From assembly GCA_002897695.1 (NCBI GenBank), contig BDTG01000005.1:1-64000 (forward strand): a stretch of 64,000 bases of DNA. The letters are read 5' to 3'. Of the stretch, positions 41,519 to 50,216 are shown in pieces; position 1 is the stretch's first letter, and each line of letters starts with the position of its first letter. The notes beneath the pieces were generated by a model. It saw nothing but the letters and a program-made list of their open reading frames with translations, searched no databases and was not told the DNA's origin. The stretch is from a bacterium BMS3Abin14. Lineage in GTDB: Bacteria; BMS3Abin14. Both the position numbers and the translations under genes were made by a program.

Positions 41519-42260
41519 CCCCCTCTGTCCCCCCGTTTTCAAGAGCCCACGCGATCCGCCTGAATATACCTCTGACTATTCTGGCATCCTGCGATGTTTT
41601 TACGCCCCCGGCCAGGATCTCCCTCAAATGCACCATGACCTGGGTCACAGGGTTATTGATTGTGAACCCCGTGCTTTCCAGGACGGATTCTACCTGCTTC
41701 AGCATCGACTGAAACTCGTCAACGGATGGCCCCCCGAACAATCTGACCTTCCGTTCGGATTCCGACAGATTCATTCTCAATTCGTAGGCCAGCACCATTA
41801 CCGCCTGAGAGAGGTTCAGAGACGGATAATCGGCGGCGGCCGGGATCGACACGATCCCATGGCACATACCCAACTCCACCGCCGAAAGGCCGGAATCCTC
41901 GGGCCCGAATACGAGGGCGATCTTCCCGTTATCCAACTCACGAATGACAAACCGCGCGGCTTCCCTTGGGTCCATGATCCTGCGGCGGCTGCTCTTTACC
42001 CTGCGGGAAACCCCCAGAACAACAGAATAGGGCAAAACAGCCTCTTCCAGACTATCGCAAACCCTGGCCGACTCGAGAACATCACCGGCCGATGCCGCCA
42101 TCATCCGCGCTTCGGACTCCATGTAGTCGTCAGCGCCTGCGATCACCAACCCCCCGAGGCCCATATTCTTGACCGCCCTTGCAACCGAGCCGATGTTCCC
42201 CCCATAGCGAGGACGATTCAAAACAACGTGGATTCTTCCCAGAGGACTATCCGATCCCAT
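41496..42260 (-). CDS. SpoU-family RNA 2'-O-methyltransferase (TrmJ-like, copy 2)
   Basis: From ATG 42260 the protein has 254 residues: VVLNRPRYGGNIGSVARAVKNMG, LVFGPEDSGLSAVEL and SLNLSQAVMVLAYEL form the trefoil-knot SAM site. An ATG at 42284 would add eight residues. It resembles the enzyme at 37385 in length and motifs but with a different C-terminal tail. The two may be a tRNA and an rRNA enzyme, or tRNA paralogs. Confidence 0.85.
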   Translation of the reverse strand: MGSDSPLGRIHVVLNRPRYGGNIGSVARAVKNMGLGGLVIAGADDYMESEARMMAASAGDVLESARVCDSLEEAVLPYSVVLGVSRRVKSSRRRIMDPREAARFVIRELDNGKIALVFGPEDSGLSAVELGMCHGIVSIPAAADYPSLNLSQAVMVLAYELRMNLSESERKVRLFGGPSVDEFQSMLKQVESVLESTGFTINNPVTQVMVHLREILAGGVKTSQDARIVRGIFRRIAWALENGGTEGDDHEKKS

Positions 42261-42612
42261 AACCTCTCTTTGGTAGAGTCGCAAAGAGTCTATTCGTGGC
42301 TTTTTACAGGTCCATACTCTGACTAAAACGGGTTTTAGCGTATCAAAGTTACAATATCAGAGCAGCGGCGGCAGTATAACAGAGATAACGGCAATTTCCA
42401 AAGGAAGGGGCAGAAAAAAGGCTGCCCTTTATGGAAAACCCAAGGCACAGCAGGTGGCCGCTTGAAAAGGAGGGGAACCGTGCCAAAAGGCTGGAGAACC
42501 GGATTTCGACTCAACGCTCCGCATTACCAGGCGTTTCCGGTTCTCCCGGGCAGCCTTCACTTTTATTATAGCTCTCCGGTATCCGATGGCAAGTTCATAC
42601 TGCTCCGGGTGT
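42261..42612. other. Gene-free stretch with structured element
   Basis: It contains a copy of the GGCTTTTTAC-type repeat (42294-42306) and the nested hairpin at 42487-42557. No gene is supported. Confidence 0.5.
42487..42557 (+). ncRNA. Nested stem-loop in a gene-free stretch, possible structured RNA
   Basis: The outer stem is AAGGCT/AGCCTT (42487-42492, 42552-42557). A middle perfect 10-bp stem GGAGAACCGG/CCGGTTCTCC (42493-42502, 42537-42546) and an inner AACGC/GCGTT (42513-42517, 42531-42535) follow. A strand-neutral structure of 71 bases lies in the 352-bp gap between two minus-strand genes. It is not a simple terminator. Function unknown. Confidence 0.4.
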
Positions 42613-43254
42613 TCATGGTGTCCCGGGCCACATCGCACCAAGAAGTTTTTTTATCATGGAGGGCTCCCCGAAAGGGGAAAAACGAATGACTAGAGGCCCC
42701 GTACGGATTGCACCCTCATGGCGCGGCCCCAACCCCTGAGCTGTCAGGGAAGAATTAATAAACGCCCTGACGTTAAGCATGCCGGTCAATGGAACCTTAC
42801 GCAGCTCAGAAGAAAAAACAATGGACTCCAGGCCCGGGCCATCGCTGCGGAAATGTTCAACCTCCTGCCCCATATGCAGACAGGAATAGGAAAATTCCCC
42901 CATGTCGGGTTCATAACGACAGAAAATTACCTTTTCACGTGGAGTTTGAACTGCCAGGTGTTCCGTCACATATTCCGTGCCGTCCACATCCCCAAGGAGC
43001 CTGATCCGGGACCACCCATCATGCCAATCGGCAATAGATACTTCGACAGTATTTTTCCTGCCAGGGAGCTTGCCTTCCGGGGCCGGATCATAAATATGAC
43101 AGCCGAGCCGAACTATCCCAGCGGCCAGGGATTCGGCCAGAACGGCCGCATCCTCAAGGACATATATACCAGAGATGTAACTCACGTGGACCGGACCGGT
43201 TACCGCCGATCGGCGGATTACTGAAGGAGACCGAGTCCCACCGGCACGGTCCAT
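42613..43254 (-). CDS. Conserved-looking protein of unknown function
   Basis: Up to 213 residues; the 5' end overlaps the upstream gene by 37 bases, so the real start may be a GTG near 43190 (VSYISGIYVLEDAAVLAES). Residues 70-200 are beta-rich with conserved-looking YEPDMGEFSYSCLHMGQEVE and RFSPFGEPSMIKKLL. Codon use matches neighbours. I recognise no family. Position after the secreted protein suggests a shared transcript. Confidence 0.5.
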   Translation of the reverse strand: MDRAGGTRSPSVIRRSAVTGPVHVSYISGIYVLEDAAVLAESLAAGIVRLGCHIYDPAPEGKLPGRKNTVEVSIADWHDGWSRIRLLGDVDGTEYVTEHLAVQTPREKVIFCRYEPDMGEFSYSCLHMGQEVEHFRSDGPGLESIVFSSELRKVPLTGMLNVRAFINSSLTAQGLGPRHEGAIRTGPLVIRFSPFGEPSMIKKLLGAMWPGTP

Positions 43255-43598
43255 TCCGGAACTTTCAGGACCACGGAGTCCATGCCTTCCATCTCCCCGG
43301 GGGGGACTGGGGCATCGAAACGCATGTCACCGTGTGATCCGGCGGGGATCATGCCAACCTTAACGCCGGCCTGATTGTCAAACCCTTTGGTCACATAAAG
43401 CTCCAGAGGCTGATCGTATACGCTCTTTAAGTTCTTCACCTCGATCATGCTTCCGTCAGCCGAAAGGTCGACCTCACCGGTTACGAAACCTGCTTTTTCG
43501 TAGCCCACCAGCCGGGCGGTTTTTCCCTGGGCTCGGGCCACAAGGGGCAGGGCCATGAGCAGGGAAAGGGCGGCCAACAGAAGGAAAGTTCTTCTCAT
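43218..43598 (-). CDS. Small exported protein of unknown function
   Basis: The 126 residues have a signal peptide (FLLLAALSLLMALPLVARAQ) and an all-beta mature part ending LKVPEWTVPVGLGLLQ. A possible Ig-like or copper-chaperone-like fold, but no metal motif is visible. GAAGGG-type ribosome site lies before the ATG. It is the first gene of a pair with 42613. Confidence 0.6.
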   Translation of the reverse strand: MRRTFLLLAALSLLMALPLVARAQGKTARLVGYEKAGFVTGEVDLSADGSMIEVKNLKSVYDQPLELYVTKGFDNQAGVKVGMIPAGSHGDMRFDAPVPPGEMEGMDSVVLKVPEWTVPVGLGLLQ

Positions 43599-43686
43599 GA
43601 TTTAAATCCCCCTTCTATTTTATACGTGAATCTATACGTGAGGCTTCTCTCCGGATTCTTCGCCCGGATTTTTAACAACGATAGGG

Positions 43687-43717
43687 TCGTAAAAAGTCCA
43701 TTGATGGCTTTTTACGA
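43687..43717. repeat. Dispersed palindrome TCGTAAAAAG...CTTTTTACGA
   Basis: The best copy of a repeat: perfect 10-bp arms around TCCATTGATGG. Partial copies are at 24340-24356, 33866-33893, 18301-18313, 42296-42306 and 26454-26462. It occurs only between genes. Confidence 0.75.
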
Positions 43718-43764
43718 AGTCGTCAACAATCTATCACAGAAGTGGGGAAGTGGAAAACCCTATC

Positions 43765-44010
43765 TTACCGCGGCTTCGCCACCGGCTGAAAGATTCCCAC
43801 AACGGGAAGGTCGAACAGGGGATTGTCATCGTGGGGAGCTTCATCCATTTCCACTGTCAGGTCCACACCAAACGGATGGCCGAAATGATCGCCATGATCG
43901 GATTCGGTTGTGCCGGTCATATCGTAGACTTTCCCCATGTAGGCCACGTACGCCGGACGGCCGTCCTTTCCGTCAAATTGGGCAAGATCTTCTACTGAAA
44001 AGGTCTTCAT
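43765..44010 (-). CDS. Small cytochrome b5-like heme-binding domain protein
   Basis: With ATG 44010 (81 residues, AGGGG site), it starts MKTFSVEDLAQFDGKDGRPAYVAYMGKVYDMTG, the bacterial cytochrome b5-like fold, with axial His candidates in DHGDHFGHPFG. It lacks a signal, so it is cytoplasmic. The same domain forms the broken 3' end of the fusion at 28529. Possible role: electron carrier or heme sensor. Confidence 0.7.
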   Translation of the reverse strand: MKTFSVEDLAQFDGKDGRPAYVAYMGKVYDMTGTTESDHGDHFGHPFGVDLTVEMDEAPHDDNPLFDLPVVGIFQPVAKPR

Positions 44011-44131
44011 CCAACGTCCCCTTGTCTGCGGTAGAGGAGCGTAATCCACCTTGACGTGCAACTATGCAGGATAGTCTCGGGAAAGTCCATGGGAGGGAAG
44101 GCATTGTCAGGGCCGTTGTGCCTCTATGATC

Positions 44132-45064
44132 TCACCCGATCCACCCGTACAAAATGGCGGCCAGCGTGGCCCCTGCAACGATCAGCCAAAGACAGATCCC
44201 CAATGCAAAGGGTTTGGGGCCAACCCGCTTGAGCACGGCCCGGCTGAGGCCGGCGCCGATGAGAAACAGGGTGACCACCAGGCTTTGCCTGGCAACGGAG
44301 AACAGACCTGACCAGATCCTTTCCAACCCTGGGAGGGCAGTTCGCAGACCGGCTGCTGCTACGAAACCAAGGATAAAAAGGGGGAACTTGACCTTTCCCT
44401 CAGATTTTTTCAGCCATGCCGTCCCCATGGCGAAGGGCATGATCCAGACGGCACGGGTCAGTTTTACGGTGGTGGCGATGGCCAGAGCCCCGCCCCCGAA
44501 GGCGCTGGCGGCCCCAACAACACTGCTGGTATCGTGGATAGCCAGCGCGGCCCAAAGTCCGAAATGCTGTGAATCCATACCCAGGAGATGCCCAATGGGG
44601 GGGAATAGAAGTAATGCGGCCGCATTCAGGGTGAAGACGGTGGCCAGAGCCACAGCCGTTTCTTCGTCCTTTGAACGGATCACAGGGGCCATGGCGGCAA
44701 TTGCGCTGCCCCCGCAGATGGCAGTGCCGAAGGCGATAAGCCAGGTAGTGTTCCTTTCAGCACCGAAGAGCCCTCCCAACGCCCTGCCTAAAAGGAGGGT
44801 GAGGGTGATCCCGATGGCAGTGTAGAGTGCGGCATGTCGTCCCGTGACCCAGATTTGCCCAAGGCTCAGTCCAAAACCGAGTCCGACCACAGAAAGCTGC
44901 AGCAGGGGCTTGGTGTAGTGCACCGTACCGCGAGGCCAGGGGTTAGCGCCAAGGACGCCGATGACAATACCGGCGGCCAGCGCAGCGGCAGGGGAAACAA
45001 TCGGCAGGGCGCATGCGGCAAGCAGCAGGACAAAAAGCCCCCTGGCCATAAAGGGTCTTGGCAT
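44132..45064 (-). CDS. YeiH/UPF0324 family membrane protein
   Basis: The 310 residues form about 10 membrane helices. Family marks: IAFGTAICGGSAIAAMAPVI and LAIHDTSSVVGAA, with LTRAVWIMPFA. Members are putative sulfate or sulfite exporters. The gene stands alone downstream of the trp operon, about 85 bases away in the same direction, so read-through is possible. Confidence 0.85.
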   Translation of the reverse strand: MPRPFMARGLFVLLLAACALPIVSPAAALAAGIVIGVLGANPWPRGTVHYTKPLLQLSVVGLGFGLSLGQIWVTGRHAALYTAIGITLTLLLGRALGGLFGAERNTTWLIAFGTAICGGSAIAAMAPVIRSKDEETAVALATVFTLNAAALLLFPPIGHLLGMDSQHFGLWAALAIHDTSSVVGAASAFGGGALAIATTVKLTRAVWIMPFAMGTAWLKKSEGKVKFPLFILGFVAAAGLRTALPGLERIWSGLFSVARQSLVVTLFLIGAGLSRAVLKRVGPKPFALGICLWLIVAGATLAAILYGWIG

Positions 45065-45149
45065 TTCAAACTCCTCTGGAAGAAGGGCCTAGTGTCTGGG
45101 GTCTGGAAAGCCTTGATATCTCGACAACTTCTTCTCAGTGAACTGCCCC

Positions 45150-45944
45150 TTAGGTAACGCTATCCAATCCAGCTCTCAGCTCATTTACCAGATTAGCGAC
45201 ATTTCTGATAGCGGTTTTTTGGTCCCCGGATTCAAGGATTTTCGCGGTCACCGCGCTGCCCACGATCACGCCGTCAGCAGCTTCAGCAGCCCTTGCGGCG
45301 TCCTGTCCATTCCGGATTCCGAACCCGACGCAGACCGGAAGCCTCCCATCTTTTCTGGCTGTCGATGCCAACTGCCGCCACGGGGCGTTGGCCTGGAACA
45401 CGTCTCCCGTCAGGCCGGCCATGGAGACCATGTAAAGGAACCCTGAGCCGGTCCTCAAGATCTCGTTTAGCCTTTCCGCCGGTGTATTGGGAGCGGCCAT
45501 GGGTATGAGGGCCATCTTGCCGGCGGCAAGCTCATTCCTCAGGGGCAGACCTTCCTCCAGTGGAAGATCCGGGATTATAGCCCCGTCCACCCCCACATCC
45601 TTTGCCCGTGCGGCAAACTCCCTGTATCCCATGTGAAATACCGGGTTGGCGTAACCCATGAGGATGATGGGCACCTGGGCATTGTCCCTTCTAAGACGCC
45701 CTGCCAACTCCATGGTCTTTTGCAGTGTCGTTCCGGCGGCCAGGGACATCCCCGACGCCTTTTCGATCAGGGGACCGTCGGCCAACGGGTCGGAAAAGGG
45801 AAATCCCAGTTCCAGGATATCCGCTCCGGCATCCAGGACCGCGCGGGCAAGTTCCACATCCGGGCCGGGACCGGGAAAACCGGCGGTAAGGAAGATAACG
45901 AGCGCCTTTCGTCCTCTGGAAAAGACATCACCAAGCCGTTTCAC
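45150..45944 (-). CDS. trpA: Tryptophan synthase alpha chain
   Basis: The 264 residues start with MKRLGDVFSRGRKALVIFL, then ILELGFPFSDPLADGPLIEKA (catalytic Glu and Asp), the loop APNTPAERLNEI and GVCVGFGI near the phosphate site. It cleaves indole-3-glycerol phosphate to indole. It is the last gene of the trp operon, three bases after trpB. Confidence 0.97.
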   Translation of the reverse strand: MKRLGDVFSRGRKALVIFLTAGFPGPGPDVELARAVLDAGADILELGFPFSDPLADGPLIEKASGMSLAAGTTLQKTMELAGRLRRDNAQVPIILMGYANPVFHMGYREFAARAKDVGVDGAIIPDLPLEEGLPLRNELAAGKMALIPMAAPNTPAERLNEILRTGSGFLYMVSMAGLTGDVFQANAPWRQLASTARKDGRLPVCVGFGIRNGQDAARAAEAADGVIVGSAVTAKILESGDQKTAIRNVANLVNELRAGLDSVT

Positions 45945-45947
45945 CCG

Positions 45948-47132
45948 TTAACTCCTCTCTTCCAGCAGGGCTTCCATGTCCTTGTCGCCCCTGCCGGAAA
46001 GGCAAAGCAGGACTTTTTTTCCGGCGAGGGTTTCACTGTTTTCGGATATCCAGGCCAGGGCATGGGCCGTCTCGAGAGCCGGGAGTATGCCCTCATCCCT
46101 TGTGAACCTCCGGGCCGCAGCGAGGGCCTTTTCATCACCGACGCTGTGGTATGCAACGCGCCCGTCCTGTTTCCAGCAGCTGTGCTCAGGCCCTACCCCG
46201 GGGTAATCCAGTCCCGCAGACACGGAGTGGGCCGGGATAATCTGACCGTCGTCGTCCTGGAGCACGTAGCTGAGGCTTCCGTGGAAAATACCCGGGCTCC
46301 CCATGCCCAGCGAGGCGCCGTGCTGCCCGGGCGCCATACCCCTGCCACCGGCTTCAACCCCCACCATTAAAACTTCATCATCCTGAAAAGGGGAAAAAAG
46401 CCCCGCCGCGTTGCTCCCGCCTCCCACACAGGCAACCAGCATGTGGGGAAGTTCCCCATACCTTTGCATGAACTGTTCGCGTGCCTCCACCCCGATGACG
46501 GACTGGAAGTAACGGACCATGAGAGGGTACGGGTGGGGGCCAACCGCCGAGCCCAGGACGTAGAATGTGTACCCCACATGTCTTACCCAATCCCGCATAG
46601 CCTCGTTGACCGCGTCCTTCAAGGTACCCGACCCCTTATCCACTGGCACAACCTCGGAGCCCAGAAGCCGCATCCTTTCCACGTTGGGGGCCTGCCTGGC
46701 AATGTCCTCGACCCCCATGTATACCGAGCATGGCAGGCCGAACAGCGCCGCGGCGGTGGCGGTGGCGACACCGTGCTGACCGGCCCCGGTCTCCGCGATG
46801 ATCCGGGTTTTCCCCATCCTTACCGCAAGCATGACCTGCCCCAGAGTATTATTTATCTTGTGTGCGCCGGTGTGGTTCAGGTCCTCCCGTTTCAGTTCGA
46901 GCACAAAGGAATGCCCCGCCCCGGCGAACCTCACCGCGGTGGTCAGGGGGGTCGGACGTCCGGAAAAATCCCGCATGACAGCGGCGAGCTCCTGCTTGAA
47001 CGACTCATCATTCCGGGCTTTCTGAAAAGCGGCACTCAATTCATCGACAGCCGGGGCGAGGACCTCTGGAACGAACCGTCCCCCGAAAGCGCCGAAAAAC
47101 CCCCTGGCGTCGGGCAAGCTAGCACGCAACAT
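45948..47132 (-). CDS. trpB: Tryptophan synthase beta chain
   Basis: The 394 residues show FGGRFVPEVL, the PLP lysine in LNHTGAHKINN, GAGQHGVATATAAAL and VACVGGGSNAAG. It makes tryptophan from indole and serine. The start overlaps trpF by 14 bases. The subunit is of the standard TrpB1 type that partners TrpA. Confidence 0.97.
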   Translation of the reverse strand: MLRASLPDARGFFGAFGGRFVPEVLAPAVDELSAAFQKARNDESFKQELAAVMRDFSGRPTPLTTAVRFAGAGHSFVLELKREDLNHTGAHKINNTLGQVMLAVRMGKTRIIAETGAGQHGVATATAAALFGLPCSVYMGVEDIARQAPNVERMRLLGSEVVPVDKGSGTLKDAVNEAMRDWVRHVGYTFYVLGSAVGPHPYPLMVRYFQSVIGVEAREQFMQRYGELPHMLVACVGGGSNAAGLFSPFQDDEVLMVGVEAGGRGMAPGQHGASLGMGSPGIFHGSLSYVLQDDDGQIIPAHSVSAGLDYPGVGPEHSCWKQDGRVAYHSVGDEKALAAARRFTRDEGILPALETAHALAWISENSETLAGKKVLLCLSGRGDKDMEALLEERS

Positions 47133-47778
47133 TTCGGCAGCCTCCCCCGTTTCCCATGGAAGCGCACCTGGCCTCCCTGACGAATCTCTCCATAAGCACG
47201 CTATCTTTTATCCCCGGTGACGATTCCACCCCGGAGGCGGCGTCGATTCCGTAAGGCGAAAGCTTCCTCACCGCACGGCCCACGTTGTCGGGTGACAGCC
47301 CACCGGCAATGAAAATCCTGTGCTTTCGACACGCGTCCACAGCATGGTCCCAGTTGAAGACGGCCCCGGTTCCTCCCAGTTCTCCAGCCACCCTGGCATC
47401 CAGAAGATATGCGCACGCGCCGAAATCTTCAAGCCCCTCCAGATCGCGAGGTCCTCCCACCCGTACCGCCTTGATAAAAGGCGCCTTGATTTTCCGACAG
47501 TATCCCATGTCCTCATCTCCGTGAAGCTGAAGCGCATCGAGATCAAGGAAGGTAAAAAGGTCATTGACCATGTTTACTTCCTCCCCGGCAAATATTCCGA
47601 CCTTGTCGACGAAGGGCGGCAGTTCGTCAAAGATGGCCCTGGCAGTGTAAGGGCTCAGATATCTGCTGCTCCCCGGGACAAAGTTAAAACCCAACAGATC
47701 TACTCCCAGGGCACACGCCTCAAGGGCATCTTCAACCCTTGTAAAACCGCAGATCTTTATCTTCAGTGAGGGTTTCAT
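47119..47778 (-). CDS. trpF: Phosphoribosylanthranilate isomerase
   Basis: The 219 residues begin KIKICGFTRVEDALEACALGVDLLGFNF (catalytic Cys) and have LQLHGDED, FIKAVRV and LLDARVAGELGGTGAVFNWD, with the ligand loop GGLSPDNV. It overlaps trpC by four bases (ATGA). Confidence 0.96.
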   Translation of the reverse strand: MKPSLKIKICGFTRVEDALEACALGVDLLGFNFVPGSSRYLSPYTARAIFDELPPFVDKVGIFAGEEVNMVNDLFTFLDLDALQLHGDEDMGYCRKIKAPFIKAVRVGGPRDLEGLEDFGACAYLLDARVAGELGGTGAVFNWDHAVDACRKHRIFIAGGLSPDNVGRAVRKLSPYGIDAASGVESSPGIKDSVLMERFVREARCASMGNGGGCRNVAC

Positions 47779-48554
47779 CCTCTCCTCCCGGCGCCGACCA
47801 TGGCGCCCAGCTTTTTCTCCAATTCGTCGGCCCGGATAAGCGCCTCCCCGACCAGGACCGCCCTGTAGCCAAGATCCCTCATCCTTCTGATATCCTCAGC
47901 CCGGTGAAAGCCGCTCTCGGCAACGCCCTGGACCGGACCGCCGACGAAAGGAGCCAACCTTTCTGAGAGGCCGGTGTCCACCTCCAGGGTTACCAGATTG
48001 CGGTTGTTGACCCCGACGAGGTCAGCGCCCCCGTCAATGGCCGCGGAAAGCTCATCCTCGTCGTGCACCTCAACTAAAGGCCGCAGGCCCTCACGCCGGC
48101 ATCCCTCGATCATCCCTGGAAGGGCATCGCCCGGAAGCAGGCCCGCAATGAGGAGAATGCCCGAGGCGCCCAACCGGGCGGCCAACCCGATCTGGAAGGG
48201 GTCTATTACAAAATCCTTCCACAGGAGGGGCAGCTGTGTTCTGGCGGCCACCTCCCCGAAGAGCTCCGGCGACCCGCCGAAATGACGTTCCTCCACGACC
48301 ACGCTCACCGCCTCTGCGCCCCCCGACTCGTATTTCTCCGGCAGGTCCATAGCCCGGGTCACCTCAATAAGCGCCCCACGGGACGGGCTTTTCAGCTTTA
48401 CCTCGGCTATGATGCCGCACCCTTCGCCGTTGCCGGGGAGAAAAGGCGGTCCGGGCCTTCGCTTACAACTTTCCGCCTGGCCGAAGCGTTCCTTCCATGC
48501 CAATGTGTTAACAGCGGCTGCTTTACCGGCCGTTTGGAGAAAACTGTTTTTCAT
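47775..48554 (-). CDS. trpC: Indole-3-glycerol phosphate synthase
   Basis: The 259 residues include IIAEVKLKSPSRG (catalytic Lys), VSVVVEERHFGGSPELF, LWKDFVIDPFQI, LVEVHDEDEL and VGVNNRNLVTLEVD. A single-domain TrpC, not fused with TrpF. The gap to trpD is 41 bases. Confidence 0.96.
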   Translation of the reverse strand: MKNSFLQTAGKAAAVNTLAWKERFGQAESCKRRPGPPFLPGNGEGCGIIAEVKLKSPSRGALIEVTRAMDLPEKYESGGAEAVSVVVEERHFGGSPELFGEVAARTQLPLLWKDFVIDPFQIGLAARLGASGILLIAGLLPGDALPGMIEGCRREGLRPLVEVHDEDELSAAIDGGADLVGVNNRNLVTLEVDTGLSERLAPFVGGPVQGVAESGFHRAEDIRRMRDLGYRAVLVGEALIRADELEKKLGAMVGAGRRG

Positions 48555-48595
48555 CTCTGCTGTACCTGCTCAGGAGCCTGGATCCGGCACCCGCG

Positions 48596-49639
48596 TTATG
48601 TTTTATTGGTCGCGTTGACGGCTTCCTGAGAAGTTATCAACTTCACCTTCTCCAGAACTCCCATGGCCAAACCACGGTCTATGGAACGTGTCGCCAGATC
48701 AAGGCCTTCGTGCATATCTCCCGCGACGCCGGCCACCTCGAGGGCTGCGGCTGTATTGAGAAGTACCGCGTCCCTCATGGGCCCGTGGCTTCCCCGAAGT
48801 ATCTCCAGGGAGATCACGGCATTTTCCTCCGGCGTGCCGCCCCGGAGCGCGCCTTGTTTCGCCCGTTTGATCCCGTAGTCTTCGGGTTCCAGGGTCCGCA
48901 TCTGGATCCCTCTCCCTTCCATAACCTCTGCGACGGTTGTGGGGGAACTGACTGAGATCTCGTCCAGGCCGTCCTCCGAAGAAACGACCATTGCCCTTTT
49001 TGTTCCCAGCCTTAAAAGAACGCCCGCCATCAGCGGGACCAGGTCCTCGCTGAAAACTCCCAGCAACTGCCTGTTGACCCCCGCAGGATTGCAGAGGGGG
49101 CCAACAAGGTTAAACAGTGTTCTGAATCCAAGGTCCTTTCTCACCGGGGCAACAGCCTTCATGGCCGGGTGGTAGATAGGGGCAAACAGGAAAGCGAACC
49201 GGGCCTCGTCAAGACACCGGGCGGCCACCTGTGGAGAGGTGTCGGTTTTAACCCCGAGCGCTGCCAGCAGATCGGCGCTGCCGCACCTGCTGGAAACGGA
49301 CCGGTTCCCGTGTTTGGCCACCCTGGCACCGGCGCCGGCCGCTGTCAGTGCGGCGAGGGTGGATACGTTGACGGTTCCCGCCCCGTCCCCGCCGGTCCCG
49401 CAGGTATCGAGGGCATCACTCAGATTGCCGCCGGGAAACGCAACAGACCGGCTCCGAAGCGCCATGGCCGCTCCGGCAATCTCCTCTTCCGTCTCTCCCC
49501 GAACCTTCAGAGCCGTCAGGAACGCTCCCATCTGGGTGTGTGAGACCTCTCCGTCCATAATGGTGCTGACCGCGGCCACCATGGATCCCGTGTCCAGATT
49601 TTCCCCGCTTGTCACACGGGCCAACATTTCACGCATCAT
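48596..49639 (-). CDS. trpD: Anthranilate phosphoribosyltransferase
   Basis: The 347 residues include CGTGGDGAGTVNVSTLAALTAA, HGNRSVSSRCGSADLLAALG and NLVGPLCNPA, which form the PRPP and anthranilate sites. The start overlaps trpG by 11 bases. Confidence 0.96.
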   Translation of the reverse strand: MMREMLARVTSGENLDTGSMVAAVSTIMDGEVSHTQMGAFLTALKVRGETEEEIAGAAMALRSRSVAFPGGNLSDALDTCGTGGDGAGTVNVSTLAALTAAGAGARVAKHGNRSVSSRCGSADLLAALGVKTDTSPQVAARCLDEARFAFLFAPIYHPAMKAVAPVRKDLGFRTLFNLVGPLCNPAGVNRQLLGVFSEDLVPLMAGVLLRLGTKRAMVVSSEDGLDEISVSSPTTVAEVMEGRGIQMRTLEPEDYGIKRAKQGALRGGTPEENAVISLEILRGSHGPMRDAVLLNTAAALEVAGVAGDMHEGLDLATRSIDRGLAMGVLEKVKLITSQEAVNATNKT

Positions 49640-50216
49640 GACGTACTCCTCCTTTAAGCTTCAGAAAATTCCTGAAAATCTTTATTCCTCCCGGGCTGCC
49701 GAAGGACTCCGGATGGAATTGGACCCCCTCGACTGTCATCCGGCGATGCCGAACTCCCATTACCTCCCCGTCGTCAGCTGTCGCTGTGACCTCAAGTGTT
49801 TCGGGGATGCTCCTTTGGCTCAAGGCCAGGGAATGATAACGGATCGCCTCGAACGGAACGGGGAGACCTTCGAAAATCCCATCCCCTCCATGGGTGATAG
49901 CTGAAGATTTCCCATGCATAATGCGGGAAGCGCGAACCACCTCACCTCCGAAAACCTCGCCGATGGCCTGGTGCCCGAGACACACCCCGAGAATCGGGAT
50001 TTTGCCGGCCATCCGGCGGATGGCCTCCTTGCTCACTCCTGCCCCCTCCGGACGGCCCGGGCCCGGCGACACCACCATGTGGCTCAACTGCATCTTCTCC
50101 AGTTCATCCGGGGTCAGCCCATCGTTTCTTATGACCACTACCTCCGGATCCAGGGTGCTCACAGCCTGGAAAATATTGTAGGTGAATGAATCGTAGTTAT
50201 CTATGATCAGGATCAT
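49629..50216 (-). CDS. trpG: Anthranilate synthase glutamine amidotransferase subunit
   Basis: The 195 residues begin MILIIDNYDSFTYNIFQ, with SPGPGRPEGAG, the nucleophile in ILGVCLGHQAIGEVFGG and the His/Glu pair in GVQFHPESFGSPGG. Class I amidotransferase. It shares one base with the trpE stop (TAATG), so coupling is tight. It could also serve folate (PabA). Confidence 0.95.
   Translation of the reverse strand: MILIIDNYDSFTYNIFQAVSTLDPEVVVIRNDGLTPDELEKMQLSHMVVSPGPGRPEGAGVSKEAIRRMAGKIPILGVCLGHQAIGEVFGGEVVRASRIMHGKSSAITHGGDGIFEGLPVPFEAIRYHSLALSQRSIPETLEVTATADDGEVMGVRHRRMTVEGVQFHPESFGSPGGIKIFRNFLKLKGGVRHDA

Noticed and set aside
41265-42326. Long plus-strand frame (353 codons) opposite the TlpA and SpoU genes
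   Set aside because: Antisense to two well-recognised genes, no motif or ribosome site.
42487-42557. Integron attC site
   Set aside because: The stems lack the RYYYAAC/GTTRRRY core pairs and no integron integrase is present.
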